Below, piece after piece: positions 41,086 through 49,895 of a DNA stretch of 64,000 nucleotides. Where the stretch lies: positions 1,949,111-2,013,110 of the forward strand of contig LR594584.1 of assembly GCA_901538445.1 (NCBI GenBank). The letters are read 5' to 3'. Each line of letters opens with the position of its first letter. Within the stretch, counting starts at the first letter, position 1. The notes under the pieces were generated by a model. That model ran no database searches and was not told the origin of the DNA. It saw only the letters and a list, made by a program, of their open reading frames with translations. The stretch comes from Gemmataceae bacterium (GTDB lineage Bacteria; Planctomycetota; Planctomycetia; Gemmatales; Gemmataceae). The translations under genes and the position numbers were made by a program.

Positions 41086-42171
41086 ATGCTCCTGTTCTGT
41101 CCCGCGTGCCAGGCCCCGTTCCCGAACGCCTCGCGGTGCCCGCGGTGCGGCGGCCTCCTGCTGATGCCGCACGAGGTCGCCCCCGACAAGAAGCCCCGCA
41201 CGGCGGCCGAGGCGGCCCCGGTCCGCCCCACGCTCGTCGGCCGCGTACTCGTCGGCACCGCCCTGGGCATCGGCGGCTACCTCGCGCTGCGGCGGCTCGT
41301 CATCGGGGCCGTGCTGGCCGTCGATTCCGACCCGAACCAGTGGTGGATCTCGTCCACCGGGCTGATCGCCGACCAGAGCCTCCAGGGGATGGCGGTCGTG
41401 TTCGGGGCGCTGATCGCCGGGGCCGGGCAGTTGAAGGGCTCGACCACGGGCGGCATCGTCGCGGCCGCGTGCGGGCTCCTGTTCCTGGGGTACGACCTCG
41501 CGGGCGGGGCCGACCCGAAGAACCTGAGCCTCTACCTGCAGCCCGCCGTGCTGGTGGCGCTCGGCCTCCTGGGCGGGCTCCTCGCGGCGATGGTGTGGTC
41601 CCCGCCCCCGCAGTTCATCCTCGGGCTCCCCGGCGCGGGCAAGCTCAGCTCCCTGCAACTCAACGAGGTCGCCGACGCGGTGCGGAAGCGGCCCACGTCG
41701 TGGCCCCGGGTGCTGATCGGCGCGACCGTCATGGTCGTGGGCATCACCGTCGCCGATGACCTCCGCATGAACGTCCAGCGGTACTCCGGCGGCCTGTTCC
41801 ACAGTTCGCCCCGCGACGCCCACTTCATCACCTGGCAGCTCGCGCTGCTCCTCGGCCTCGGCGGGGCCATGCTCGCCGGGGCCGACACCGGCGTCGGCAC
41901 CCGCCACGGGCTCTACGCCGGGGTCATCGCCGGGCTCGGGCTCTACGGCCTGTCGGCCCAGCGCGGCATCGAGCACCTGTTCCCGCCCGTCAAGTTCTGG
42001 CTCACGAAGCTCTCGGTCCCGATGGAGTCGATCAACGCACCCGAGACCGCCGCCGCGATCATCGCGAGCGTCGTCCTGCTCGGGATCGGGGGCGGGTGGA
42101 TGGGCGGCGCGCTGTGGCAGCCGATCGTCCCCGAGCACATGCGCCGCACCCGCCGCCACGGGCTGGACTGA
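41086..42171 (+). CDS. Zinc-ribbon membrane protein with about nine membrane segments
   Basis: The protein has 361 residues from the ATG at 41086; an upstream ATG at 41047 would add 13 residues before the zinc ribbon. The N-terminal ribbon is LFCPACQAPFPNASRCPRCG (two CxxC pairs). After a linker there are eight to nine hydrophobic segments (for example VLVGTALGIGGYLAL, AVLVALGLLGGLLAAMVW, LALLLGLGGAMLAGADTG and IIASVVLLGIGGGWMGG). No transporter signature is recognised. Function unknown; the N-terminal ribbon should be cytoplasmic. Confidence 0.8.
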   Translation: MLLFCPACQAPFPNASRCPRCGGLLLMPHEVAPDKKPRTAAEAAPVRPTLVGRVLVGTALGIGGYLALRRLVIGAVLAVDSDPNQWWISSTGLIADQSLQGMAVVFGALIAGAGQLKGSTTGGIVAAACGLLFLGYDLAGGADPKNLSLYLQPAVLVALGLLGGLLAAMVWSPPPQFILGLPGAGKLSSLQLNEVADAVRKRPTSWPRVLIGATVMVVGITVADDLRMNVQRYSGGLFHSSPRDAHFITWQLALLLGLGGAMLAGADTGVGTRHGLYAGVIAGLGLYGLSAQRGIEHLFPPVKFWLTKLSVPMESINAPETAAAIIASVVLLGIGGGWMGGALWQPIVPEHMRRTRRHGLD

Positions 42172-42182
42172 GAGCCAGACGC

Positions 42183-42338
42183 TTTCGGCGGCCAGCGGAC
42201 GGGGTCGGGCACGGGCTGGGGCAGGGGCAGGGAGAAGAACGGGGAAGCCCTGGTCGGTCGTAGCCCCTGGGGTCTGGTCCGTGCCCGCGTGCGTGCCCGT
42301 GCCCGTGCCCGACGTTCTTCCTGTCTTCTGGCCCGTAG
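42183..42338. repeat. GGGCACGG minisatellite palindrome, family E, copy 2
   Basis: A GC palindrome between convergent genes with GGGCACGGGCTGGGGCAGGG on the left and CGTGCCCGTGCCCGTGCCCG on the right, around a core with CCCTGGTCGG and CCCCTGGGGTC. It ends at the stop of the amidohydrolase gene. Confidence 0.8.
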
Positions 42339-42340
42339 CG

Positions 42341-43570
42341 TCACACGCGCCACTCGCCGCGGAACATCGTGCGGCGGTCGCCGGGGTGGTCCGCGAACAG
42401 CAACTCGTGCGGGTCGGCCGCGTCGCGGTCCGGCAGTGGCACCGCCACCAGATCGGCCGACTTCCCCACTTCGAGCGAGCCCGCTTCGGCCGCGAACCCG
42501 AGCGCCTCGGCCCCCGCCAGCGTGATCATCTTCAATAGCGGCTCGCCCGGCACGTCCGGGTGCCGGGCGTGGACGAACCGCGCCTCGGCGAGGATGTCGA
42601 GGTCCGGGTTCGACGCGAGGCTGTCGGTGCCGAGGCACACCCGCACGCCGCGCTTCAGGAACTCGCGGAACGGGTGCGGCGGGTGCAGGAACGCCCCGTG
42701 CGTTCGCGGGCAGTACACGACCGTCTGGTGCGGCTTGAACGGCGCGTCCGGCGGCAGGTAGTTGCAGTGAACAAACAGTGGCTGTGGTGTGTCATTCTTG
42801 TGGCTGACAAGAAAGTCGGTGAGCTTCGCCGTGATCGCCTCCGGGTTCCAGACGCCGAGGTCTTCGAGGAACTCGACGAACGGCCCGGTCTTAGTGGCGA
42901 GCAGTTCCAGTTCCCCAGGCGATTCTGCGAGGTGAACCGCTGTGAAACCCCGTCGCGCCAGTTCCAGAGCTTTGCTGTGGTTCACGCTGTACGGAGCGTG
43001 AGGGCTGAACGCAAACCGCCACGTCTCACGTGGCACGGCTCCACTATCGGTCAACACACGCCAGCGCAAACCGGCGGTGAACACCGCTTGTTCCGTGGCA
43101 GCCTGGAAGCGTTCCTCGCTTAGCCCGATCAGTTCCCAGAACACCACGGCTCGCGTCGGGGCGGCGGCGACGGCGTCCCAGCTCGCCCCCTCGCTCGCGA
43201 TGTCCCCGATGAGCGTCGTGCCGAAGCGGAGGCACTCGGCGAGGCCGGCGCGGATGTCGGCCTGCACCTGCTCGGGGGTGCGGGTGCGGCGGTACGCGAT
43301 CACGCCGCGGAGCCAGTCGGTGAAGTGGTCCGGGTCGGTCGGCGGGATCAGCCCGCGAGCCCCGCTCAGGTCGAGGTGCGTGTGGGCGTTCACGAGGCCC
43401 GGCACGATCGCGACGTTGCCGAGGTCCTCGTCGGCGGTACGCGCGCCGTGCGGCTCGACGGCGGCGATGCGGTCGCCTTCGACCGTCACCACACCGCGAG
43501 CCAGCGGCGGCCCCGCGACCGGGAACACCCAGCGTGCGGTGAGCGTGCGGTGCCCGCGAGTCGCTGTCAT
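42341..43570 (-). CDS. Amidohydrolase of the SsnA/TRZ/ATZ group
   Basis: The protein has 409 residues from the ATG at 43570. It has the metal motif NAHTHLDLSG (His63, His65), HLAESPGELELL, an HCNYL histidine, and LGTDSLASNPDLDILAEAR with the metal-binding aspartate, plus the C-terminal GSLEVGKSADLVAV beta-domain motif. These are deaminases or hydrolases acting on N-heterocycles. Members with the GTDSLASN pattern include aminodeoxyfutalosine deaminases of menaquinone synthesis, a possibility but not shown. Codon GC is clearly lower from about 42740 to 43120 than in the flanks. Confidence 0.86.
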   Translation of the reverse strand: MTATRGHRTLTARWVFPVAGPPLARGVVTVEGDRIAAVEPHGARTADEDLGNVAIVPGLVNAHTHLDLSGARGLIPPTDPDHFTDWLRGVIAYRRTRTPEQVQADIRAGLAECLRFGTTLIGDIASEGASWDAVAAAPTRAVVFWELIGLSEERFQAATEQAVFTAGLRWRVLTDSGAVPRETWRFAFSPHAPYSVNHSKALELARRGFTAVHLAESPGELELLATKTGPFVEFLEDLGVWNPEAITAKLTDFLVSHKNDTPQPLFVHCNYLPPDAPFKPHQTVVYCPRTHGAFLHPPHPFREFLKRGVRVCLGTDSLASNPDLDILAEARFVHARHPDVPGEPLLKMITLAGAEALGFAAEAGSLEVGKSADLVAVPLPDRDAADPHELLFADHPGDRRTMFRGEWRV

Positions 43571-43710
43571 GTCCGGTCCCCGTTTACCGCCCGTCCCGCG
43601 CCCAGCACCACTGTAGGAGCGGACCCGGCGATTCGCCACGCGGTTCCCGAACGGCCCGACGTGCCGGCGGGGCGAGGGCGACGCGCCGCTCGCCCCCGCG
43701 GCCCGTCGCG

Positions 43711-43941
43711 TCAATCGCCCGGCCGGCGGATCGGCTTGCGGACCTTCCGCGTGCTGTACCCGCCGTAGTTCTTCTTCAGGCTCCCCTCCTTACTCGTCTT
43801 CTCGGCCACCACCTCGATCCGGAACTCGGACCCGCCCATCGCCTGGGCGCACCGCACGCACACGATCGTCTCGGGCAGCGCCTCCAACCGCTCGACCGGG
43901 ATCTCGGCCCGGCACCGGGCACACGGAATCGGCTCCAGCAT
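43711..43941 (-). CDS. Small zinc-ribbon protein
   Basis: The protein has 76 residues from the ATG at 43941. The first half is a four-cysteine zinc ribbon (IPCARCRAEIPVERL, TIVCVRCAQAM). The second half is lysine- and glycine-rich (KTSKEGSLKKNYGGYSTRKVRKP). The layout recalls DksA/TraR-type zinc fingers, but the acidic tip is missing, so I only call a nucleic acid- or protein-binding zinc ribbon. It is upstream of the amidohydrolase on the same strand with a 140-base gap. Confidence 0.72.
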   Translation of the reverse strand: MLEPIPCARCRAEIPVERLEALPETIVCVRCAQAMGGSEFRIEVVAEKTSKEGSLKKNYGGYSTRKVRKPIRRPGD

Positions 43942-44185
43942 CGTTCGGCCCTCCGCACTGGTTGGGTCGGGGCGGGCGGTTCCCGCCCCAACCTGCAAGA
44001 CGCACCGTGAGAGCGAATCAGGTCCGAAATCGCCTCAAAAACCACCGATCGAACCAAGTCGCCCGCCCGCGTGTCACTGATGGGGACGCTCAAATCCGCG
44101 CCGGCACCTGCTCGAACCGCCGTTGCTCTTTCTCCCGCCCGAAGGTACAGCCGCGGCCGTCCCGCTCCGCACCGAAGAGGTGGCC

Positions 44186-44992
44186 GTGAAGCCCGTCGCC
44201 GCACTTGCCCTCGCGCTGTCCGTTGCGGTCTGCACGCAGGCCGCGCCACCTCCGCCCGTCGCGAAGCCGGCCCCGAAGCCGCCGAAGCCGGTGCCGCCCG
44301 AGGCCGAGTTCGTCGCGAAGCTCGTCCGCGAGGCGCTCGTCAAGAAGCTCCCGGACCCGCTCACCAAGTCGAACCAGAACTGGGGCCACCAGAAGGCCGT
44401 CACCGTCGTTCACCGCCGCCGCGAGGGGCTCCGGTTCTGGACCGAGCCCGTACAGGAGTTCCACAACGACGGCCTGTGGCGGCGGGTCGAGGTGCGGGTG
44501 CCGGACCCGTCGAAGGTGAGTGTCGCGATCACCGAACTGACGTACCCCGAGGACGGGAAGGCGCTGGCGACCGTGGCCGTCGCGTGCGAGCGCGTGGACG
44601 TGAAGGCGGAGCAGCAGTTGTGGCTCAACAACCGGCGGCTCTACGGCGGCGAGACCCGGGCGCACTGTGCCGCGGCGCTGGCGCTGAAGGTGACGGTCGC
44701 GACCCGGACCGAGTACAAGAAGGGGGCGCTGTTCCCGATCCCGGAAGTCACCCTTCAGGTGAAGGCGACCGAGGCGCACCTGTTCCACGACGAGATCGTC
44801 GTCGATCACACGGCGGGGCTCGACGGCGAGGCCGCGAAGTCGGTCGGCGAGGCGCTGCTGCGGCTGGTCAAGGCGGTGAAGCCGGACCTCGAGAGCGACC
44901 TGCTGGAGAAGGCGAACGCCGCGGTCGTGAAGGCCGCCGGCACCCGCGAGATCAAGCTCGCCCTCGACAAGATCCTCGCGGCGAAGAAGTAG
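44186..44992 (+). CDS. Exported hypothetical protein with Pro-rich linker
   Basis: The protein has 268 residues from a GTG at 44186 with GAAGAGG just before it. The signal peptide is about 1-20. A proline-rich linker (PPPPVAKPAPKPPKPVPPE) precedes a mixed alpha/beta domain (VRVPDPSKVSVAITELTYPE, VKAEQQLWLNNRRLYGGETR). No family is recognised. It is followed by a 300-base gene-free gap holding a 20-base tandem repeat. Likely periplasmic. Confidence 0.7.
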   Translation: MKPVAALALALSVAVCTQAAPPPPVAKPAPKPPKPVPPEAEFVAKLVREALVKKLPDPLTKSNQNWGHQKAVTVVHRRREGLRFWTEPVQEFHNDGLWRRVEVRVPDPSKVSVAITELTYPEDGKALATVAVACERVDVKAEQQLWLNNRRLYGGETRAHCAAALALKVTVATRTEYKKGALFPIPEVTLQVKATEAHLFHDEIVVDHTAGLDGEAAKSVGEALLRLVKAVKPDLESDLLEKANAAVVKAAGTREIKLALDKILAAKK

Positions 44993-45140
44993 GACGCCCC
45001 GTGCCCAACGGCGTCGGCCCAGTCGCCAGGACTGCCAAGACCCACAGGAGCACCCCCGGACATGGTGCCCCGCCACGCCGGGCGGGATAATGGTCGGTGT
45101 GTGCGGCGCAGACACTTTGCTTCTGACGGGCCGCGATTTG

Positions 45141-45230
45141 CTTCTGGAGAGTTGGCCGTGATTCTGAAGAGTTTTGCGTGTTTCTGAGGAGTTTCGGCTG
45201 GTTCCGAAGCGTTTTCGTTGATTCTGGAGA
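45141..45230. repeat. Tandem repeat, 20-base period, about 4.5 units
   Basis: Units start with TTCTGGAGAG, TTCTGAAGAG, TTCTGAGGAG, TTCCGAAGCG and TTCTGGAGAC, exactly 20 bases apart from 45142, each followed by a G/T-rich half. It lies in the gene-free stretch 44993-45308, where I see nothing else except GC palindromes. AT content is unusually high for this window. Confidence 0.8.
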
Positions 45231-45308
45231 CCGGCCCCCCCACTTCCGCCAGAACCATTTCTCACTTCCCCCCGGCCCGGACCTCCTCCCGGGGCGCACA
45301 ATCCGCCC

Positions 45309-45701
45309 CTATCTCACGAACTGCCGCACGGTCGTGACGAGCTTCTCGACGCTGAACGGCTTGTCGAGGACGACCGCGCCCGGCGGCAGGGTGATCGGCT
45401 GCCGCGAGGTTCCGCCCGAGTACCCCGACATGAACACGACCGGCACGCCCGGTGCGGCGGCCCGGATGTCGTCGGCCAGTTCGGTCCCCGAGCGGCCGGG
45501 CATGCGGATGTCGGTGACCACGAGGGCGAACTCGCCCGGGTGGTCCAGGAACGTCCGCAGGGCGTCCCGGGCGTCCACGGCGACCCGGACCGAGAACCCC
45601 GAGTGGACCAGGGCGAGGCGGATGAAGTCGCGCACGGCGGCCTCGTCGTCCACGACCAGGACGGTCGCGGGGCTCGCTCGCTCGGGATTGGCCGGGGACA
45701 T
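45309..45701 (-). CDS. Stand-alone response regulator receiver domain
   Basis: The protein has 130 residues from the ATG at 45701 (a GTG one codon upstream is also possible). It is a CheY-like receiver: acidic pair in VLVVDDEAAVRDFI, phospho-acceptor Asp in LVVTDIRMPGRSG, Ser in FMSGYSGG and Lys in VLDKPFSVEKL. It has no output domain, so it probably passes phosphate or binds a partner. No histidine kinase is nearby. Confidence 0.9.
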   Translation of the reverse strand: MSPANPERASPATVLVVDDEAAVRDFIRLALVHSGFSVRVAVDARDALRTFLDHPGEFALVVTDIRMPGRSGTELADDIRAAAPGVPVVFMSGYSGGTSRQPITLPPGAVVLDKPFSVEKLVTTVRQFVR

Positions 45702-46047
45702 CACGCACCGTGTAGGCGATCACGGTCCGCCGACCGGGGGAGGACCGGTCGCGCGGACCCTCAGAACTAGTACGCGCGGCGACCGCGGGCAACCGCCGCG
45801 AACGTGGTTTCAACTTCCTGGTTGGGCATGGATCACCAATTATCAGTTCAAAGACTGAGAATTCAACTGCCAGTATGGTGCAGTCCAGGGGGCTCTCGCA
45901 ATCGGCCGAAAGTGTGTGTGATCGTCACCAGGAGGTCCGCCTTTGCGCTTGCCCGGCGCTCGCGGCGACCTTAAACTTGTGCTCGTCGGTCCTCCCGCCC
46001 CCCGCGGCCCGCGTGCCGCTCCGCTGCGTCCCTCCGTGAGCCATCAC
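45702..46047. other. Gene-free gap of about 350 bases
   Basis: No ORF of coding character, tRNA or repeat family is visible. A relatively AT-rich stretch (about 45826-45870) could hold promoters for the flanking divergent genes, but no clear -35/-10 pair is seen. Confidence 0.5.
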
Positions 46048-48285
46048 ATGCCCCGGTTCGCCGCCGCCTGCGTCGTCGCGCTCGCGCTCCACGCCCCCGC
46101 GTTCGCCCAGGCTCAACAAGCTCCGGTCGCTCACGCTCCCGGCGCGGCACCGTCGTTCAGCACGGAAGTCATGCCGCTGCTGACGAAGGCCGGGTGCAAC
46201 CAGGGCGCGTGCCACGGGAAGGGCCAGGGCCAGAACGGGTTCCGCCTGTCGCTCCGCGGGTTCGCCCCGGAGCAGGACTACAAGTGGATCACCCGCGAGT
46301 TCGACGGCCGCCGCATCGACCGCACCGCGCCCGAGGCGAGCCTGCTGCTGCGGAAGGCGACCGCCGACTCGCCGCACGAGGGCGGGAAACTGTTCGCGCC
46401 GGGTAGCCGCGAGTACGAGTTGCTCCTCGCCTGGATCAGGGCCGGCTACCCCGGCCCGGCGAAGGACGAGGTCAAGATCAGCAAGCTCGAACTCACCCCG
46501 TCGGCCGCGGTGTTGAAGCCGGGCGAGGAGGTGCAACTGGTCGCCACCGCGACGTTCGCCGACGGCTCGAAGCGCGACGTCACCTGGCTCACCAAGTTCG
46601 ACTCGAACGACGCCGCGTTCCTCCAGGTGTCGCCGTCCGGCAAGGCGAAGGCGGTCCGCAACGGCGCGAGCGCGGTGCGGGCGATGTTCCTCACCGAAGT
46701 CGCCGTGACCGTGTTCAGCATGCCGTACGACCGGCAGGTGGACCCGAAGCGGTACGAGGTGGGCAACAACTTCGTGGACGCGCACGTGTTCGCGAAGCTC
46801 AAGGAACTCCGCATCGAGCCGTCGGACCTGTGCTCGGACGAGGAGTTCATCCGCCGGCTGTTCCTCGACGCCGCCGGCATCCTGCCGACCGCCGGTGAGG
46901 TCACCGCGTTCGTCGCCGACACGGACGCGGCCAAGCGGGCCAAGCTGATCGACGCGGTCCTGGCCCGGCCCGAGTTCACCGACTACTGGGCGCTGCAACT
47001 CGGCGACCTGTTCCAGAACCGCAAGGAGCGGGACCACGACGTCCGCGGCACCAAGGGCGTGCGGCAGTTCCACGAGTGGCTGCGGCAGCAGGTCGCCGCC
47101 AACCGGCCGTGGAACGAACTGGCCCGCGACGTGCTGACCGCGAGCGGCTCGAACACCGAGAGCCCCGCGGTCGGGTACTACATCGTCACCGTCGGCGAGC
47201 AGCGGCACGCCGACCGGTCCGACGCGCCGGAGTCGGTCGCTCAGTCGTTCCTCGGCATCCGCATCGGGTGCGCGAAGTGCCACAACCACCCGCTCGAGCG
47301 GCACACGCAGGACGACTTCTACCACTTCGCGGCGTACTTCAGCCGGGTGAAGCTGGACCGCAAGGAGGCCAAGGCCGGCTCGACGAAGTTGAGCGTCAGC
47401 CACCCGGACCAGAACCAGAACAAGAACCCGGTGGGCGTGAGCCAGCCGCGGACCGGCATGTTCATGAAGCCGCAGCCGCTCGACCGCACCCCTAACGACG
47501 TCAAGCCCACCGACGATCCCCGCGAGGTGCTCGCCAAGTGGGTCACCGACCCGGGCAACGAGTACTTCACCGGCGCGATGGTGAACCGCGTGTGGCGGCA
47601 CTACCTCGACGTCGGGCTGGTCGAGCCGGTGGACGACCTGCGGGCCACGAACCCGCCGACGAACCCGGCCCTGTGGGCGGCGCTGAAGAAGGAGTTCCTC
47701 GACTCGAAGTACGACCTGCGGGCGCTGATGCGGGCGGTGCTGAACTCGCGGACGTACCAGCTCTCGAGCGCGACCCGCGGGGGCAACGCGACCGACGCCC
47801 GGTTCTACTCGCACTACTACGCCCGGCGGCTCCCGGCCGAGGTGATGCTCGACGCGATCTGCGACGCGACCGCGGTGCCCGACAAGTTCGACGGCTACCC
47901 GCTCGGGCTCCGGGCCGTCCAGGTGCCCGACCCCGGCACCGCGTCGTACTTCCTCCGCACGTTCGGCCGCAGCGAGCGGGTGACCGCGTGCGCGTGCGAG
48001 CGGGCCAGCGACGTGTCGCTCCCGAGCGTGCTGCACCTGATCGTCGGCGAGACGGTCGCGAACAAGGTGGCAGCCGGCGGCGGCTGGCTCGCGAAGCAAC
48101 TCGCGGCCGAGAAGGACGACGACAAGCTGATGGACGCGCTGTTCCTGCGGACCCTCGCCCGCACCCCGACCGCCGCCGAGCGCACCAAGGTGAAGGGGCT
48201 GCTGAAGGACGCACCCCGCGACGAGGTGTACCGCGACCTGTTCTGGGCCGTAATGAACAGCAAGGAGTTCCTGTTCAACCGGTGA
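46048..48285 (+). CDS. Secreted DUF1549/DUF1553 protein with cytochrome-like motif
   Basis: The protein has 745 residues from the ATG at 46048 after a signal peptide (MPRFAAACVVALALHAPAF). The order is cytochrome-like motif GCNQGACHGKGQGQNGF, a bacterial Ig-like domain (LELTPSAAVLKPGEEVQL ... ATATFADGS), DUF1549 (about 240-450; IRRLFLDAAGILPTAGEV) with a second CxxCH in IGCAKCHNHPLE, and DUF1553 (FTGAMVNRVWRHYLDVGLVEP). It is a planctomycete hallmark family of unknown function. A DUF1501 partner gene is not adjacent here; one exists at 62.1 kb with another DUF1549/1553 gene. Confidence 0.9.
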   Translation: MPRFAAACVVALALHAPAFAQAQQAPVAHAPGAAPSFSTEVMPLLTKAGCNQGACHGKGQGQNGFRLSLRGFAPEQDYKWITREFDGRRIDRTAPEASLLLRKATADSPHEGGKLFAPGSREYELLLAWIRAGYPGPAKDEVKISKLELTPSAAVLKPGEEVQLVATATFADGSKRDVTWLTKFDSNDAAFLQVSPSGKAKAVRNGASAVRAMFLTEVAVTVFSMPYDRQVDPKRYEVGNNFVDAHVFAKLKELRIEPSDLCSDEEFIRRLFLDAAGILPTAGEVTAFVADTDAAKRAKLIDAVLARPEFTDYWALQLGDLFQNRKERDHDVRGTKGVRQFHEWLRQQVAANRPWNELARDVLTASGSNTESPAVGYYIVTVGEQRHADRSDAPESVAQSFLGIRIGCAKCHNHPLERHTQDDFYHFAAYFSRVKLDRKEAKAGSTKLSVSHPDQNQNKNPVGVSQPRTGMFMKPQPLDRTPNDVKPTDDPREVLAKWVTDPGNEYFTGAMVNRVWRHYLDVGLVEPVDDLRATNPPTNPALWAALKKEFLDSKYDLRALMRAVLNSRTYQLSSATRGGNATDARFYSHYYARRLPAEVMLDAICDATAVPDKFDGYPLGLRAVQVPDPGTASYFLRTFGRSERVTACACERASDVSLPSVLHLIVGETVANKVAAGGGWLAKQLAAEKDDDKLMDALFLRTLARTPTAAERTKVKGLLKDAPRDEVYRDLFWAVMNSKEFLFNR

Positions 48286-48297
48286 TTGATTGACGCC

Positions 48298-48640
48298 AGC
48301 GGAAGCCCGCTCACCCGCCGCTCGAAGACTCGCGGCGACCTCTCCTCCCCCAAATCGGGGGAGGTGTGAGTGGTCTTCTCGTGAAGGCAAACAGTGGAAC
48401 TCGCTGAAGAGAAACGCAACGGGCCCCACCGCGCCAGCGGAAGCCCCCTCACCCGCGGCTCGCAAAGCCTCGCCGCGACCTCTCCCCCCCGAAATCGGGG
48501 GAGAGGTGGGGGTGGGTGGGCTTCTCTTGAAGGCAAACACTGGGAAGCGCTAACAAGAAACGCAACTGGCCCCACCTCTCCCCCGGTTTCGGGGGGAGAG
48601 GTCGCGACGAGTCTTCGAGTCGCGGGTGAGGGGGGCGTTC
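48298..48640. repeat. Three family A repeats between convergent genes
   Basis: Units at about 48306-48369, 48440-48515 and 48571-48640, in alternating orientation, with the usual GCTCGAAGACTCGC and GACCTCTCCTCC parts, separated by two near-copies of a spacer containing GAGAAACGCAACGGGCCCCA-like sequence. The last unit overlaps the stop of the DUF559 gene. Confidence 0.82.
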
Positions 48641-49052
48641 ACACATCCCGGTTGCGCGGCCGTCGGTCACCCGGGGGCGTGTGCCGCCTTCGTTGGCCTT
48701 GCCGCTCCGAGCACAGCTCCCAAAGGCGAGTGAGAATCCCATCCGGGTTCTCGCGCACTTCAAAGTTCCAGACCCGAACGACGAGCAGGCCCAGCGATTC
48801 CAAGTAGGCCTGGCGCACACGGTCGTGTTCGATCCCTTCCTCGGTGGCGTGGGTGTCGCCGTCGAGTTCGAGAACCAGGGCGGAAGTCGGAGCGTAAAAG
48901 TCTGCGATGTACCGGCCGACGGGATGCTGCCTGCGGAACTTGAACCCCGCAAGTCGATGGTTCCTGAGCAAGCGCCACACGGCCAGTTCGGCCGGTGTTG
49001 GTTCGTGCCGCATCTCGCGCGCGAAGTCGATCAGCCGTGGGTCCGCGGCCAT
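48639..49052 (-). CDS. DUF559 endonuclease-like protein
   Basis: The protein has 137 residues from the ATG at 49052. DUF559 is related to the very-short-patch-repair and type II restriction endonuclease fold. The key motif is FKFRRQHPVGRYIADFYAPTS, with ALVLELDGDTHATEEGI carrying the acidic metal-binding residues, then RVWNFEVRENPDGILTRLWE. It likely cleaves DNA or is a diverged member; its role is unknown. The Arg-rich tail (QGQRRRHTPPGDRRPRNRDV) is partly encoded by repeat DNA. It starts 33 bases after cysC, probably in the same transcript. Confidence 0.88.
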   Translation of the reverse strand: MAADPRLIDFAREMRHEPTPAELAVWRLLRNHRLAGFKFRRQHPVGRYIADFYAPTSALVLELDGDTHATEEGIEHDRVRQAYLESLGLLVVRVWNFEVRENPDGILTRLWELCSERQGQRRRHTPPGDRRPRNRDV

Positions 49053-49084
49053 CGGCGACCCCCACTCTGGATTGGCCCGCAGTT

Positions 49085-49765
49085 TCACCCAATCAGCTTC
49101 TTCTCGATGAGGTAGCTCAGCACCAGCGCGACGCCGGCCTCGACGGGGTGCTTCGAGGCGTCGAACGTCAGCTCGGGGGCGAGCGGCGGCTCGTACGGGT
49201 CGTCGATGCCGGTGAACCCCATCCCCTTGCCCGCAGCGACCGCCTCGCGGGCCTGCTTGTACAGCCCCTTCGGGTCGCGCTGTTCGCAGCACTCGATCGG
49301 GGTGCTCACATGCACCTCGATGAACGGCAGGGCACCCGATTTGTTCTGCGAGTGGATCGCTCGCACCGCGTCGCGGTCCGCCCGGTACGGGCTCACGAAG
49401 CTCGTCAGCGCCAGCAGCCCGGCGTCGGCGAACAGCTTCGCGACCTCGCCGATGCGCCGCACGTTCTCGACCCGGTCGGCGGCCCCGAACCCGAGCCCGA
49501 ACCGCTTCGCCTCGGCCTCGGCGTACCCGCGGGTGTCCGCGAGGATCTTCGGCCCGGCGTTGAGCCCGAACCGGACGTTGTCCCCGTCGAGGACGTAGGC
49601 CGCGTGGCCGCCGGCGACGAGCGCCCGCTCCAGCGCGACCGCGAGCGTGCTCTTCCCGGACCCGGACAGGCCGGTGAACCACAGCGTCGCGCCGGTCTGC
49701 TTCAGGACCGCCCGGCGGTCGGCGTGCGAAACGGTGCCGGCGTGGTAGAAGACCTGGGGGGACAT
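49085..49765 (-). CDS. cysC: Adenylylsulfate kinase
   Basis: The protein has 226 residues from the ATG at 49765. APS kinase makes PAPS from APS and ATP for sulfation or sulfate assimilation. The P-loop is LWFTGLSGSGKSTLAVALE; the APS-site motif is DGDNVRFGLN, where most members have DGDNVRHGL. FVSPYRADRDAVR and TGIDDPYEPP are typical. It is longer than usual, with a small insertion near residue 95 (FGLGFGAADRVENV). It probably shares a transcript with the DUF559 gene. No sulfate transport gene is nearby. Confidence 0.95.
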   Translation of the reverse strand: MSPQVFYHAGTVSHADRRAVLKQTGATLWFTGLSGSGKSTLAVALERALVAGGHAAYVLDGDNVRFGLNAGPKILADTRGYAEAEAKRFGLGFGAADRVENVRRIGEVAKLFADAGLLALTSFVSPYRADRDAVRAIHSQNKSGALPFIEVHVSTPIECCEQRDPKGLYKQAREAVAAGKGMGFTGIDDPYEPPLAPELTFDASKHPVEAGVALVLSYLIEKKLIG

Positions 49766-49787
49766 TCGATCACCGTTTGGCGTTTCG

Positions 49788-49894
49788 CGTTTCGCGTTCA
49801 ACGTTTGCCGTTGCCGAATCGCGGTCCCGTCAGGGTACGAGTTGGGACACCGGCGTGAACCGGGCTCGGGACGCGAAACGTTGAACGCGAAACG
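49788..49894. repeat. Inverted repeat flanking a gene boundary
   Basis: Arms 49788-49806 and 49876-49894 are perfect 19-base reverse complements (CGTTTCGCGTTCAACGTTT) separated by 69 bases. A degenerate relative (TTTCGAGTTCAGCGTTC) lies near 53563-53640. The right arm ends 2 bases before the stop of the next minus-strand gene. Confidence 0.8.
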
Positions 49895-49895
49895 G

